From NCBI GenBank assembly GCA_050246015.1, contig JBFWWU010000014.1, forward strand, positions 50,146-114,145: a DNA stretch of 64,000 nucleotides, in the 5' to 3' direction. The position numbers and the translations under genes were made by a program. This document shows positions 36,834 to 46,318 of the stretch, piece after piece. The number at the start of each line of letters is the position of its first letter. Within the stretch, counting starts at the first letter, position 1. The notes beneath the pieces were generated by a model that was not told where the DNA came from, did not search any database, and saw nothing but the letters and a program-made list of their open reading frames with translations. This DNA is from JTS-AC122 sp050246015. GTDB lineage: Bacteria > Planctomycetota > Phycisphaerae > Phycisphaerales > UBA1924.

Positions 36834-39782
36834 ATGGCCATTTCGAAGCTTCCGTTTCTCGCGGCCGGTCTGTGCATGTCCACATCGGTCGCGTTTCCCT
36901 TGGCGGCAGCAAGTCCGTCCATACCAGCGCCACCCGGGCGCGCCGATTCGGATGTGCGCCGCGAGCAACCGATCACGCTCGATCTGACATCAATCCGTCA
37001 TGCGGCGAGCCGCAATGGCGAGTTCTCGATTCGGCTGTTTGAAGGTGTCGAGTTCTCCGTTCGGACGACATCGTTCGTAGAGCGGATGGATGGTCTCACG
37101 ATTCACGGCGCCATCGAAGGCGACCCGCTGGGCTCGTGCACGATCACGATCCAGGATCATCTCGATTCGGGAGTGCTGGTCAGTGCTGGATTCTGGGCGA
37201 GCCGGGGCGTGTTTGGTCTTGTTCCGACCGACGCACCATGCGCGCTCAAGCCCGGCCAGGTGCAGGTCGTGGCGCGCGAGCTGGCCCCGTCCGCCGTTGT
37301 TCGATGCGCGATGGTCGGGCACGAAGAACGCTTGGGCTCGGGTGGGGAGCCGATGGGTCGCAACCGCGTCGGGGCGCGCCAGGGCGTTCCGGCGCGGATC
37401 TCTTCCCCCGCGGACGGCGCCCCGGCACCGCAGCCGCGGGGCAATGCCTGCGAAGCGGTCGATGATCAATCCACGCTCGATGTGCTGGTGGTGTACACGG
37501 CCGATGCGCGCGCGGCCGCGGGCGGGGCCGCCGCGCTCCAGGTGAGAGTGCAGAATGCGATCGACACAATGAACGGTGCGCTGGTGAACAGCGGCCTCAA
37601 TACCGGCGGCGCGAACCGCCTTCAGGTGGCACTCGCCGGGCTCATCGAGATCACGTACCCCGAACAAGCGCCGCCGCCCCCCAACTGGCTGGACCACCTG
37701 GTCCGCGTGACGGATCCGGACGATGGCTACGCCGATGATGTTCACACGCTGCGTGACCAGTTCCACGCGGACACCGTGTGCCTGGTCATCGATGATGCGC
37801 GCTTCACTGGGGGCGCGGGGTGGTGGGCGTTGTGGGACGAGTCCCAGGCGTTCACCTGCTGCAACTGGCGCGGGCTCGGGGGCGGGAGTCTGCTTCTGGC
37901 GCACGAGGTCGGTCACAACTTTGGCTGCGCGCACGACTACGAGAATGACCCGACCGCCCCCACGTTCTACGGCCGCGGGCACTACTTCTCGGCCAATGGA
38001 ACGTCGTACGGCACGATCATGTCGTACCCGGGCGAGGTTCACATCCAGTACTACTCGAATCCGCTGCTCTCGCCTGCGCCCGGCGGCGAGCCCATTGGCG
38101 CGCCGCTGAGCGACCCTCGCGCGGCGTGGAGTTCCAGGCTCATCGGGCAGACGCGCTGGACGCTCACCAGTTACCGAGCCAGCGGGCGAGTCCTCGACTG
38201 CAATGGCAACGGCATCGCCGACTCCGCCGACATCGCCATGGGAACGAGCGCGGACACGAACTCCAACTGCCGGCCCGATGAGTGCGAGGAGCGTGTTTAC
38301 GTCGATTCGGACGCTCCCGGCGAGGGAGACGGCACGACTTGGAACACGTCGGCGAAGCATCTCGCCAACGTGCTGTCGTTCGCGTCGCTCAAGTACAGCA
38401 ACGTGCGCGAGGTCTGGGTCGCCGACGGTGTGCATGCGCCCGACTATTTCGGCGCGGCGCGCAGCGCCAGCCGCTCCGCAGCCTTCGCGCTGCGTTCGGG
38501 GCTCGGGCTCTACGGCGGCTTCCAGGGCCGCTCGCGACCCGGGGGTGGCGAGGCGTCGCTCGCCCAGCGCGCCGATCCGTCGCTGTTCCCGACGGTCCTC
38601 TCGGGCGAGATCGGTTCCGCGGCGGGCGACGACAACTCGTACTCCGTTGTGACCGCGATCGACCTGACCGGCTCCGCCGTGCTTGATGGATTCAAGATCG
38701 AGCGAGGATACGCCGACTTCGACGGCGGCGGTCTGTATGCCCGCAACGCGCGCGTCGCCGTTACGGGCTGCGAGTTTCGGAACAACCGGACCGGCGGCGG
38801 CGGAGGGGCGGCCCTAGTTGATGGATCGGCAGGTTCGTTCACGGACTGCGTGTTCCGAGACAATGCCGCGGTGTTCTATGGTGGCGGGGGCATCGAGTTG
38901 TACGTCGATTCAACGGCCACGGTGGATCGCTGCGAGTTCCGCGGCAACACCGGGCAGTGGGGGGGAGGCGCTTCGGCCGGCGGCGGAGGGTGCGCCTTCG
39001 ACATCCGCTCCAGCGTCTTTTCCGGCAATCGCGCGACGGTGTACAACGGCGGCGCGCTCGATGTTGACAACAGCGGGCTCACGCTCGCGAACTCGCTGCT
39101 CTACGCGAACATGTCGCAGCAGGACGGCGGGGCCGTGTGGACAGCCTCAAACAGCGACGTCAGCGTCGTCAACTGCACCATCGCGGGGAACGCCGCGGGG
39201 ACGTTCACGGGCGGGTTGGTGGCGTACTTTGATGACGCCGATATCGCGGGCACGATCTTCTGGGCGAACACGGGCATTCATTCTGAGCCCCAAGGGAGGC
39301 AGTTGGTGTACTTCGGCGCGACCGGCGCGATCCGGTATTCACGGGTGCAGGATTGGAGCGGGTCGCTCGGCGGGCCGGGCAACTCCGGGGCGAATCCGAT
39401 GTTCACCAGCGCGGCGGCGGGCGATTACTCGCTCCAGGCCGGCTCGACGTGCATCGATTCGGGCGACACGGCATCGCTGCTGGCGCTGGGGGGCGCGCCG
39501 ATCCTGCTTGACGTGCTCGGCAACGTGCGGCGTGTGGATGATCCGGCGTCCGCGGACGCGGGCGCCGGCCCGGCGCCTCTGGTCGATATCGGGGCCGCCG
39601 AGTTCCAGCCTAGCGCGTGCGCCGCCGACTTCAACCACGACGGCGGGGTGAACAGCCAGGATTTCTTTGACTTCATTGCCGCGTTCTTTTCCGGGTTGCC
39701 CTCGGCGGACTTCAATCGGGACATGGTCACGAACTCGCAGGATTTCTTCGACTTCCTCGCGGGGTTTTTCGCGGGTTGCTGA
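36834..39782 (+). CDS. Secreted zinc metalloprotease/beta-helix dockerin protein
   Basis: A 982-residue exported protein; the ATG at 36834 has GGAG 7 bases upstream. After the signal peptide and a pro-region, the peptidase carries AHEVGHNFGCAHD near residue 355 and a Met-turn SYGTIMSYPG near 395, placing it with reprolysin/M12B-like metzincins. A calcium-type module (DCNGNGIADSADIAMGTSAD) follows near 454. Residues about 485-900 form a right-handed parallel beta-helix with an adhesin-like repeat pattern. The C-terminus has two dockerin-like repeats (NSQDFFDFIAAFF, NSQDFFDFLAGFF) and ends in AGC. It is a putative surface protease. The gene end and its 3' flank match 8331-8463. Confidence 0.88.
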   Translation: MAISKLPFLAAGLCMSTSVAFPLAAASPSIPAPPGRADSDVRREQPITLDLTSIRHAASRNGEFSIRLFEGVEFSVRTTSFVERMDGLTIHGAIEGDPLGSCTITIQDHLDSGVLVSAGFWASRGVFGLVPTDAPCALKPGQVQVVARELAPSAVVRCAMVGHEERLGSGGEPMGRNRVGARQGVPARISSPADGAPAPQPRGNACEAVDDQSTLDVLVVYTADARAAAGGAAALQVRVQNAIDTMNGALVNSGLNTGGANRLQVALAGLIEITYPEQAPPPPNWLDHLVRVTDPDDGYADDVHTLRDQFHADTVCLVIDDARFTGGAGWWALWDESQAFTCCNWRGLGGGSLLLAHEVGHNFGCAHDYENDPTAPTFYGRGHYFSANGTSYGTIMSYPGEVHIQYYSNPLLSPAPGGEPIGAPLSDPRAAWSSRLIGQTRWTLTSYRASGRVLDCNGNGIADSADIAMGTSADTNSNCRPDECEERVYVDSDAPGEGDGTTWNTSAKHLANVLSFASLKYSNVREVWVADGVHAPDYFGAARSASRSAAFALRSGLGLYGGFQGRSRPGGGEASLAQRADPSLFPTVLSGEIGSAAGDDNSYSVVTAIDLTGSAVLDGFKIERGYADFDGGGLYARNARVAVTGCEFRNNRTGGGGGAALVDGSAGSFTDCVFRDNAAVFYGGGGIELYVDSTATVDRCEFRGNTGQWGGGASAGGGGCAFDIRSSVFSGNRATVYNGGALDVDNSGLTLANSLLYANMSQQDGGAVWTASNSDVSVVNCTIAGNAAGTFTGGLVAYFDDADIAGTIFWANTGIHSEPQGRQLVYFGATGAIRYSRVQDWSGSLGGPGNSGANPMFTSAAAGDYSLQAGSTCIDSGDTASLLALGGAPILLDVLGNVRRVDDPASADAGAGPAPLVDIGAAEFQPSACAADFNHDGGVNSQDFFDFIAAFFSGLPSADFNRDMVTNSQDFFDFLAGFFAGC

Positions 39783-39857
39783 CTTTACAACGCCAGATCG
39801 TGGAAAGGCTTGGAGAGGCGGGCGGGACGCCGGCTCAACGAGTGGTGGACGGCGATC
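39735..39857 (+). repeat. Dockerin-end plus 3'-flank repeat, copy B
   Basis: This matches 8331-8457: 45 coding bases through the stop codon without gaps, then TTTACAACGCCAGATCGTGG and further blocks in the non-coding flank with small indels. The outer right arm of the inverted repeat seen in copy A is lost after GGCGATC. The two copies follow two different dockerin genes that are otherwise unrelated. Confidence 0.8.
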
Positions 39858-39908
39858 GGAGTCGCTGCCGCTTGCCTGACGCTCCATGGCGCGCGATACA
39901 CTCGTCGC

Positions 39909-40967
39909 ATGGAACTCTTTCTTCTGAAGGCGTCGCTCACGGCACTGTCGCTGGCCTGCATTGCCGGGTGCGCATCGGGGTCCGGACGAACGGAATCCGC
40001 GGGCGAGCCGGTCCGGCGGGGCGTGGACCGCTATGCGATAGCGATCCACGGCGGGGCAGGAGTGATCGACCGAAACGCACCGGAGGACGAACGAGCCGCA
40101 TACATGCAGTCCTTGGAGCACGCGCTGCGCGAAGGGCGCGACCGGCTGGCGCGCGGGGATTCGGCGCTGGACGTCTGTGAAGCGGTCGTTCGCATACTGG
40201 AAGACGACCCGCTGTTCAATGCGGGAAAGGGAGCGGTGTTCAATGCCGAAGGGAGCCATGAACTCGATGCGTCGATCATGGATGGATCGACGCTGGCGTG
40301 CGGCGCGGTCGCGGGTGTGCGCACCGTGAAGAATCCGATTTCGCTTGCCAGGCTCGTGATGGAGCGCACGCCGCACGTGATGCTGGCCGGCCCCGGCGCG
40401 GAGGAGTTCGCGGCGCAGATGGGTGTGGAGCGAGTCGAGCCATCATATTTCGATACCCCGCAGCGGCGCGAGGGGTTCGACACCTGGCGGGAGCGGCAGA
40501 AGGTCAGTGGTTCCAGCGTGGGAGGGACACGTGATGCCGCGCCGGCCTCGGCGCCTAAAGCGCTGGGGACCGTGGGGTGCGTCGCGCTGGACCGGCACGG
40601 CAACCTGGCGGCGGCGACATCGACCGGGGGCATGACCGGGAAGCGGTTCGGGCGAGTCGGCGATTCGCCGGTGATCGGCGCGGGGACGTATGCCAGCAAC
40701 TCGACGTGCGCGGTGTCGTGCACCGGCACGGGCGAAGAGTTCATCCGCCACGCGGCGGCATTTCAGGTGTCGGCGATCATGCAGTACACCCACGTGGACG
40801 TCGAACAGGCCGCCCGGGTAGTTATCTTCGATCGACTGAAGCCTGACGATGGGGGCCTGATCGCGGTCTCTCACTCGGGGCAGATCACGATGCCCTACAG
40901 CACGCTGGGGATGTTCCGCGGCGCGGCCGATTCGAGCGGCCGGGTGGAAGTGAAGATCTGGGAGTAG
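39909..40967 (+). CDS. Isoaspartyl peptidase/L-asparaginase, lipoprotein form
   Basis: A 352-residue Ntn-hydrolase of the plant-type asparaginase family. Motifs in order are IAIHGGAG near residue 44, DPLFNAGKGAVFNAEGSHEL near 100 and GTVGCVALDRHGNLAAATST near 218, whose Thr after the first Gly is the autocatalytic nucleophile. The SFxxG-type tail is replaced by AVSCTGTGEEFIRHAAA. The N-terminus has a lipobox (SLACIAGCAS), so the enzyme should be exported and lipid-anchored, which is unusual for this mostly cytoplasmic family. It starts 127 bases after the protease gene. It may scavenge aspartyl peptides outside the cytoplasm. Confidence 0.9.
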   Translation: MELFLLKASLTALSLACIAGCASGSGRTESAGEPVRRGVDRYAIAIHGGAGVIDRNAPEDERAAYMQSLEHALREGRDRLARGDSALDVCEAVVRILEDDPLFNAGKGAVFNAEGSHELDASIMDGSTLACGAVAGVRTVKNPISLARLVMERTPHVMLAGPGAEEFAAQMGVERVEPSYFDTPQRREGFDTWRERQKVSGSSVGGTRDAAPASAPKALGTVGCVALDRHGNLAAATSTGGMTGKRFGRVGDSPVIGAGTYASNSTCAVSCTGTGEEFIRHAAAFQVSAIMQYTHVDVEQAARVVIFDRLKPDDGGLIAVSHSGQITMPYSTLGMFRGAADSSGRVEVKIWE

Positions 40968-41006
40968 AACGCCATAGTCATGACAAGGGGATGGTGGTGG
41001 CAACAA

Positions 41007-41036
41007 CGCACCCGCGTCGAAGGCGACGCGGGTGCG
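41007..41036. terminator. Hairpin between convergent genes
   Basis: A perfect 13-bp stem (41007-41019 with 41024-41036) with a 4-base loop lies between the stop of the asparaginase gene (40967) and the stop of the minus-strand HAF gene (41066). On the minus strand it is followed by TTGTTG, a weak U-rich tail, so it most likely terminates the HAF gene; it may work in both directions. Confidence 0.72.
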
Positions 41037-41065
41037 CGGGGGTGGCTGGGTTATTTGAGAGAACG

Positions 41066-42421
41066 TTATTGGCAACCGGTGAAGAAGGCGGTGAGGAAGG
41101 CGAAGAAGTCGCTGGTATCGGTGGTCCCGTCGCCGTTGACGTCGGCGGTGCCTGCGAAGAAGGACTGGAGGAAGGCGAAGTAATCGAGGCTGTTATTGAG
41201 GCCGTCATGGTTCCAGTCGGCGACGCACAGCGGCCGCGGGAGGCGGGACACCCAGCCCTGGTTGATGCCGGCGGTGATCGCGCTGCCGCCGATGATGGTG
41301 CCGTCGGCCGAGATGCCGTTGGCGGCGGTGAGGAGCGGGACATCGGTATCGACACCGAGGCGATTGACGATGAGCGATCGGAGGTTTCGCATTCCGCTGG
41401 CGGCGTCCCAGATGAAGGCTTCGTAGCCGTTGGCCGTGAGGCTGCGGCCCACGATGACGGTGCCGTCGGCGGAGACGGCGAGTGCTTCGCTGCCGAAGGC
41501 GCCGCCGGGGAGGTCGCCGAGTCCGACCATGCCGCTCTGGGCCGTCCACCTGAAGGCCTGTGGCCCTTGGGCGGAGGTGGCGACACCGACGATGACGAGT
41601 CCGTTGGCCGACACGGCCAAGGCCGCGCTGTCGAAGGAACCGCCCGGGAGATCGCCAAGACCGATCATGCCGGCGTCGTCGGTCCAAACGAAGGCCTGTG
41701 GACCCATGGGGGAGAAACTCTGGCCGACGACGACCTGACCATTGGCGGAGACGCCGTAGGCGTCGCTCCAGGCGTTGCCGCCGGTGAGGTCGCCGAGGGA
41801 GCGGACGTGATCCCAGCCATCGACGAACATAAGTGCCTGGTGTCCGATGGCGTCGGCGCCGGAACCGACGACGACGTCGCCGTCAGCGGAGACGCCGCGG
41901 AGCGAGGTGGCGTGGTGCGCGGATTGATCGACGATGAGATCGACCGCGTTGGCGGCGAACTGACGGAAGCCGGTGTCGTTGGAACCATGGGCGATGCCGA
42001 CGACCACGTCGCCGCCGACGGAGGCGGCGAGCGCCTGTCCGCCGACGGACCCCGGGGCGTTCTCGATGGGTCCTTCGCCATCGCAAGGGGTCCAGGTGAA
42101 GGAGGAGGGGACGGGGCCCGAGCCGTCGGGAGCGCTGGCCAGTGACCAGCCGACGGCGACGAGGCCGTCGGGCGAGATGCCCGTAACGGTCGAGCCGAGG
42201 TTCTGGCCGGCGACCGGGGCGAACCAGGCGCCGGACCCGCGGCAGCCGTAGCCGCCGGCGGTGGTGGACACGATGCGGCGGAGCCCGCCCTGCTCGTTGT
42301 GCGCCAGACGCACGGGGACAATGTCGGAGATGCGATCTGCCTTGACGATCGGAGTCAGACTTGCGAGTGACCCGCAGGCAGCGGCGAGAGCCACGGTAGT
42401 GCGATTCATTGTGTATTGCAT
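41066..42421 (-). CDS. HAF-repeat secreted protein with GC-type dockerin
   Basis: A 451-residue exported protein. The body is made of HAF-type repeats of about 40 residues, with cores such as GLGDLPGGSFDSAALAVSAN and VGLGDLPGGAFGSEALAVSA, probably forming a beta-propeller-like fold. The C-terminus (about residue 398 on) has NHDGLNNSLDYFAFLQSFF and NGDGTTDTSDFFAFLTAFF and ends in GCQ, a degenerate version of the dockerin-like pair. The start at 42421 has AAGG 11 bases upstream; an ATG four codons later (42409) is an alternative. It starts 17 bases after the HTH/TPR-like gene, so the two probably form an operon. Confidence 0.85.
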   Translation of the reverse strand: MQYTMNRTTVALAAACGSLASLTPIVKADRISDIVPVRLAHNEQGGLRRIVSTTAGGYGCRGSGAWFAPVAGQNLGSTVTGISPDGLVAVGWSLASAPDGSGPVPSSFTWTPCDGEGPIENAPGSVGGQALAASVGGDVVVGIAHGSNDTGFRQFAANAVDLIVDQSAHHATSLRGVSADGDVVVGSGADAIGHQALMFVDGWDHVRSLGDLTGGNAWSDAYGVSANGQVVVGQSFSPMGPQAFVWTDDAGMIGLGDLPGGSFDSAALAVSANGLVIVGVATSAQGPQAFRWTAQSGMVGLGDLPGGAFGSEALAVSADGTVIVGRSLTANGYEAFIWDAASGMRNLRSLIVNRLGVDTDVPLLTAANGISADGTIIGGSAITAGINQGWVSRLPRPLCVADWNHDGLNNSLDYFAFLQSFFAGTADVNGDGTTDTSDFFAFLTAFFTGCQ

Positions 42422-42438
42422 GTTATGTGCTGCCTTTA

Positions 42439-43680
42439 TTAGTGAGACCCGACGACGGTCGCCGACTGCAGGATCTGCCATCCGGTGTTGCGGAACGTGG
42501 GGAAGCGGCCCATGGTGCCGACGATCAGTTTGACTTCTTCGTTGTCGATGGTCCAGTCAACGCGGAAGCCGGCCAGGTCGTTCAGCCGCTGTCGCTGGAG
42601 GAACTCCATGGTGAACAGGCGTTCGCGCATGGCCCAGTTGTTGAGGGAGTCGGCGATCTCGTATCCCTTGTTGGTGAAGATGGCCATGTGCCGCTGGAGT
42701 TCACTGCCGGTCAGGTGACGCAGGGCGATGCCGCATCCGAAGATGCACCACCAGCCGTAACTTTCGAGGCGATCGCCGAAGACGGGGTCCGTGGTATCGG
42801 TGACGGTTTCCAGGCCGTCGGCGAGTTGGGAGACAGCCTGCATCGGATCCATCATGCGGAGTTCGACCTGGGCCTCAAGGATGGCGCCCGCGCAGGTGTT
42901 GGCGATGCCTCGCCAGGGGTTGCTGTCGAACTCATCGGCGAGCGCGGCGTAGAGACGGCGAGAGGTTTCCAGCGCGTCCAGAGAGGTCTTGATCCAGGGG
43001 GTGCCGCCTTCGGGCTCCTCGGTTCCGAGCCGGAGACACGAGTTGCCGTAGACGAAGTGCGCGAAGGCCTGCGCGGCGCGCGAGGCGCGGGTGGTCGGCG
43101 GGGACACGTCGAGCGCTTCGATCAGGTCCTTGGCCATGGCGCGGGCTTCAAAGAGATACCAGAGGGTGAAGTAGGCGTTGGCGAGGTTGACCTGGAGGAG
43201 GAGGCGGAGTTCGAGGTTGGTGGGGTTCTCTCGCAAGCCGCGGCGGACCGCGTCGAGCTGGTTGACGTAGCGACCCAGGCCGTCCCAGCCGCCGGACTCG
43301 CGGTGGGCCGCCAGCGCCCGTTCATCGGACGTTGTGGCCAGCGAAGCCATCTTGCTGGCAATGCGGACCATGCGTGCGTATTCGCCTTTTCGATGGGCCT
43401 CGCGCGCCGCGTCGTTGAGCGACTCGAAGGTGTCGCCGGCTTCGGTGTCAGACGCCGGGCGTTCCGCGTTCCAGATCGACATGGCAACATCGCCCACCGG
43501 CCAATCAAGGAGTTCGGAGAGTTTGACGAGGTAGTCGAGTTTGGGGTTGCCGGTCGGTGGAAACAACTTCGTGGGATCGCGGCCGAGGGCGGCTCCGAGT
43601 TCCTTGCGGTTGAGTCCTTTATATAGACTGGCCAGGTAGAGCAAATGCTCCTGGTTCAGTTTGCGATCACTGCTGTTCAT
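42439..43680 (-). CDS. HTH- and TPR-like putative regulator
   Basis: A 413-residue protein without a firm family assignment. Residues about 10-65 (YKGLNRKELGAALGRDPTKL and then LDYLVKLSELLDWPVGDV) look like an XRE-type helix-turn-helix. The remainder is helical with TPR-like character: alternating Ala/Leu-rich helices, for example AREAHRKGEYARMVRIASK near residue 90 and LLQVNLANAYFTLWYLFEA near 150. This layout resembles peptide- or stress-sensing regulators. GGAG stands 5 bases before the ATG at 43680. It lies just upstream of the HAF dockerin gene on the same strand and may control it. Confidence 0.68.
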   Translation of the reverse strand: MNSSDRKLNQEHLLYLASLYKGLNRKELGAALGRDPTKLFPPTGNPKLDYLVKLSELLDWPVGDVAMSIWNAERPASDTEAGDTFESLNDAAREAHRKGEYARMVRIASKMASLATTSDERALAAHRESGGWDGLGRYVNQLDAVRRGLRENPTNLELRLLLQVNLANAYFTLWYLFEARAMAKDLIEALDVSPPTTRASRAAQAFAHFVYGNSCLRLGTEEPEGGTPWIKTSLDALETSRRLYAALADEFDSNPWRGIANTCAGAILEAQVELRMMDPMQAVSQLADGLETVTDTTDPVFGDRLESYGWWCIFGCGIALRHLTGSELQRHMAIFTNKGYEIADSLNNWAMRERLFTMEFLQRQRLNDLAGFRVDWTIDNEEVKLIVGTMGRFPTFRNTGWQILQSATVVGSH

Positions 43681-44106
43681 AGCGTCTCCCATACGTTGTC
43701 ATCATTGCGTTCTTCCCGCCACATGCTGTATCGACAAACAAATGATCCAACACATGAGAAAATGCACGAGCCGCGCCAAAAGGCAAGTATTACATCTGGC
43801 GCCGTCTCCTGTGCACCAGTCAGTGTGTGCGCGTCGTGCGCATGACCGGCGCGTTTCGTGAGCCATTCGCTTCGCGCTTCGCGGTGTGAGCCGTCATCGC
43901 GGGTGCGAACGGGCGGCCGGAACCGGGAGGCAGGAGGAAAATGCGCGGTGGTGTCCCGCTCTTTCGCGCCAAAGCGGCGTTTGCACGCAATTCCTGCGAG
44001 GTGTTGCCTTTTGGCCAAGAGTTCCGCGAGATGTGCGCACTTTCCGCCAGTTCCGGCGGGGGTTCCCCCCGAAGATTGTGGTCCGTACGCCCCCCTACTC
44101 TGCGGC
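43681..44106. other. 426-bp divergent intergenic region
   Basis: This separates the HTH/TPR-like gene from the BaiN-type flavoprotein gene. The left part (43720-43800) is noticeably AT-richer than its surroundings and is the likely promoter region for the leftward operon. The right part, nearer the flavoprotein gene, is GC-rich with no recognisable RNA or protein. Frames are open upstream of 44107, but their translation does not look like protein. Confidence 0.4.
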
Positions 44107-45345
44107 ATGGCGGCGAGTTCTGACGTGGTTGTGGTCGGTGCGGGGGCGGCAGGCCTTTTCTGCGCTATCTTCGCGGCCCGATCTGCGCCGGGCCGGCGCG
44201 TCCTCGTGCTCGACGGGGCCCGCACGCTTGGGGCCAAGATTCTCGTGGCGGGCGGCGGACGCTGCAATGTAACACACGACGCGGTGGATGAACGAGCGTA
44301 CTGCGGCTCATCGGCCCATGCAATTAGGAAGGTGCTCCGCCGCTTCCCGGTCGCGCGGACCGTTGACTTCTTTCGCGAGATCGGCGTGGATCTCAAGCGG
44401 GAGGAGACCGGGAAACTCTTCCCCACCACGGACGATGCGCGCACGGTGCTGCACGCGCTGCTGTCGCAGGCACGTGTGGCGGGGGTCACGATTGAGCACC
44501 CGCGCCGAGTAACTCGCATCGCGCGCATCGATCGCGCCGGCTCAAGCCGCTTCGAGGTATCCGGCGAATGGGGCACGGTCGCGGCGCGGTCGCTTGTTCT
44601 GGCGACGGGCGGGAGGAGTCTTCCCAAGTCCGGATCAGATGGCGCGGGATATGAGTTTGCGACGTTGCTCGGTCATGCCGTGACGTCTCGCGTGACACCC
44701 GCGCTCGTACCGCTTGTCACGCCGGCCGGGCACTTCCTGCAGGGGCTGTCCGGAATCTCGGTTGTGGCGGAGGTGCAGGTGCGTTCGTCAACGTCGCGAA
44801 AGATCGCGTCTCAGACAGGGCCGGTGCTCTGTACGCACTTCGGCCTGTCCGGGCCTGCGATCCTGGATATCAGTCGGCATCTGATTCACGCGAGACTCGA
44901 CGACCCGAACTCGGGGCTCGTGATCAACTGGCTTCCGGGTGAGACATTTGAATCGCTGGATCAGGCGCTTGTGGCGAGCCGATCGGCGTCGCTTGCCGAG
45001 CACCTGCGGTCGCGATTGCCGTCGAGGTTCATCGAGGGCGTGTGCGGAGACGTGGGCGTGTCCGCGAGCGTGCGTGCGAACCAGGTGGAGCGAGAGGCGC
45101 GGCGGCGCCTGGTGCGCCAGTTCATCGAGATGGAAGTGCCCGTCGTGGGAGACCGGGGGTACAACTATGCGGAGGTGACGGCGGGGGGCGTACCGCTTGA
45201 CGAGATCCACCTTGATCGCATGGAATCGCGCTGTTGCCCGGGGCTATTTCTGTGCGGCGAGATCTGCGACGTGGACGGCCGCATCGGTGGATACAACTTT
45301 CAATGGGCGTGGTCGAGCGGGCACGTGGCCGGAGTATCCGTGTAG
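44107..45345 (+). CDS. FAD-dependent oxidoreductase, HI0933/BaiN family
   Basis: A 412-residue flavoprotein. The dinucleotide-binding motif VVVVGAGAAGLFCAIFAA is at residues 8-25, followed by KILVAGGGRCNVTHD, the family hallmark. LVLATGGRSLPKSGSDGAGY near residue 160 and the C-terminal GLFLCGEICDVDGRIGGYNF complete the pattern. Family members include the NAD(P)/FAD enzyme BaiN and many of unknown substrate. The ATG at 44107 places the Rossmann motif at the normal distance from the N-terminus. Its stop is 8 bases from the stop of the convergent YdjY-domain gene. Confidence 0.92.
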   Translation: MAASSDVVVVGAGAAGLFCAIFAARSAPGRRVLVLDGARTLGAKILVAGGGRCNVTHDAVDERAYCGSSAHAIRKVLRRFPVARTVDFFREIGVDLKREETGKLFPTTDDARTVLHALLSQARVAGVTIEHPRRVTRIARIDRAGSSRFEVSGEWGTVAARSLVLATGGRSLPKSGSDGAGYEFATLLGHAVTSRVTPALVPLVTPAGHFLQGLSGISVVAEVQVRSSTSRKIASQTGPVLCTHFGLSGPAILDISRHLIHARLDDPNSGLVINWLPGETFESLDQALVASRSASLAEHLRSRLPSRFIEGVCGDVGVSASVRANQVEREARRRLVRQFIEMEVPVVGDRGYNYAEVTAGGVPLDEIHLDRMESRCCPGLFLCGEICDVDGRIGGYNFQWAWSSGHVAGVSV

Positions 45346-45353
45346 CGCCGATG

Positions 45354-46298
45354 TTACTTCGCGGCGGGTCGGAGGAGTATGGTGACCGGTGTTCCAGCGG
45401 GCGGGACCACGCGGCGATCCGCGATCCACTCGGGCTGCTGAAGATTTGAATCGGGACTGAATGTCTTGCTCCACGCGATCGTTTCGGCGCCGAACGTCGC
45501 GAGCCCGACCAGCATCCCGGCGCCGTCGGCGTCGTACCACTCCCTGCCCTGGCGTGTGACAAGGCGCGAACCTGCAAAGACCCAGTGTCCGCCGTCGGCG
45601 TCACCGAAGTGCCGTGTCTCGGCGACGTCGGTGATCATCTGCTGCGGCGAGAAGGAGCGAGCGACGCCACCGGAGTCCGTGAATGTCACCCGAACGTCCA
45701 CGGCATCGCCGGTCGGATCGATCGAGAGGAGTTGTTCATTCTGGTAATCCCATCGGCCGGGCGCGCCGGGCTGGAGCCCGATGAGGAGGAGAGCGGCGTG
45801 CACGTTTGAAGGCTTCACCGAGGTCATCACGAGCGATTCGTGCTCCTTTGTATCGGGCGTGCACGCCACGACCTCCACGTACACGACAGGAGCGGCCGCA
45901 TCATTCACGTCGATGGGAACGATTCCAGCGAAATCGACCGTCTTATTCATGAGATCGACGAACACGCCGGGGAAAAGTTCTCGCCGGCTGTTGTTGGGCA
46001 CAGCGGGATTATTCCGCGGCGCGACCGCGGGCGGCGTATTCGACACGTGCGCGCCGTCGGCCTGGCCGGTGCCGCCCGAACCGAGCGAGTCGTCAGCGTG
46101 CACGGGTGGCGATGGAGTCGGCGGGGTGGATGTGTCGGCCGACGATTCGGGCGCCGCGGGGCGAGTCTGCGCATCGGCGCCGCGGGGCGGGCGGGATGCA
46201 CAGGCGGTCAGCAGGATGCCGGCCGCGAGAGCAACAACGACCGCGTGCGCCTGGAGGCGGATGAACACGTGGGGTGACCGCCGAGGTGAGGCAGACAT
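45354..46298 (-). CDS. YdjY domain-containing lipoprotein
   Basis: A 314-residue exported protein. AGGAG is 8 bases before the ATG at 46298. The signal region ends in a lipobox (LAAGILLTACAS). A Pro/Thr/Ser-rich linker covers about residues 35-100. The YdjY domain follows: GVFVDLMNKTVDFAGIVPID near residue 112 and KEHESLVMTSVKPSNVHAAL near 150. The family has no established function but is common in planctomycetes and often sits in the envelope. An ACATGT repeat pair upstream (46319-46338) may be an operator. Confidence 0.84.
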   Translation of the reverse strand: MSASPRRSPHVFIRLQAHAVVVALAAGILLTACASRPPRGADAQTRPAAPESSADTSTPPTPSPPVHADDSLGSGGTGQADGAHVSNTPPAVAPRNNPAVPNNSRRELFPGVFVDLMNKTVDFAGIVPIDVNDAAAPVVYVEVVACTPDTKEHESLVMTSVKPSNVHAALLLIGLQPGAPGRWDYQNEQLLSIDPTGDAVDVRVTFTDSGGVARSFSPQQMITDVAETRHFGDADGGHWVFAGSRLVTRQGREWYDADGAGMLVGLATFGAETIAWSKTFSPDSNLQQPEWIADRRVVPPAGTPVTILLRPAAK

Positions 46299-46318
46299 GG
46301 TCGATGCTCCTGAGCGGG

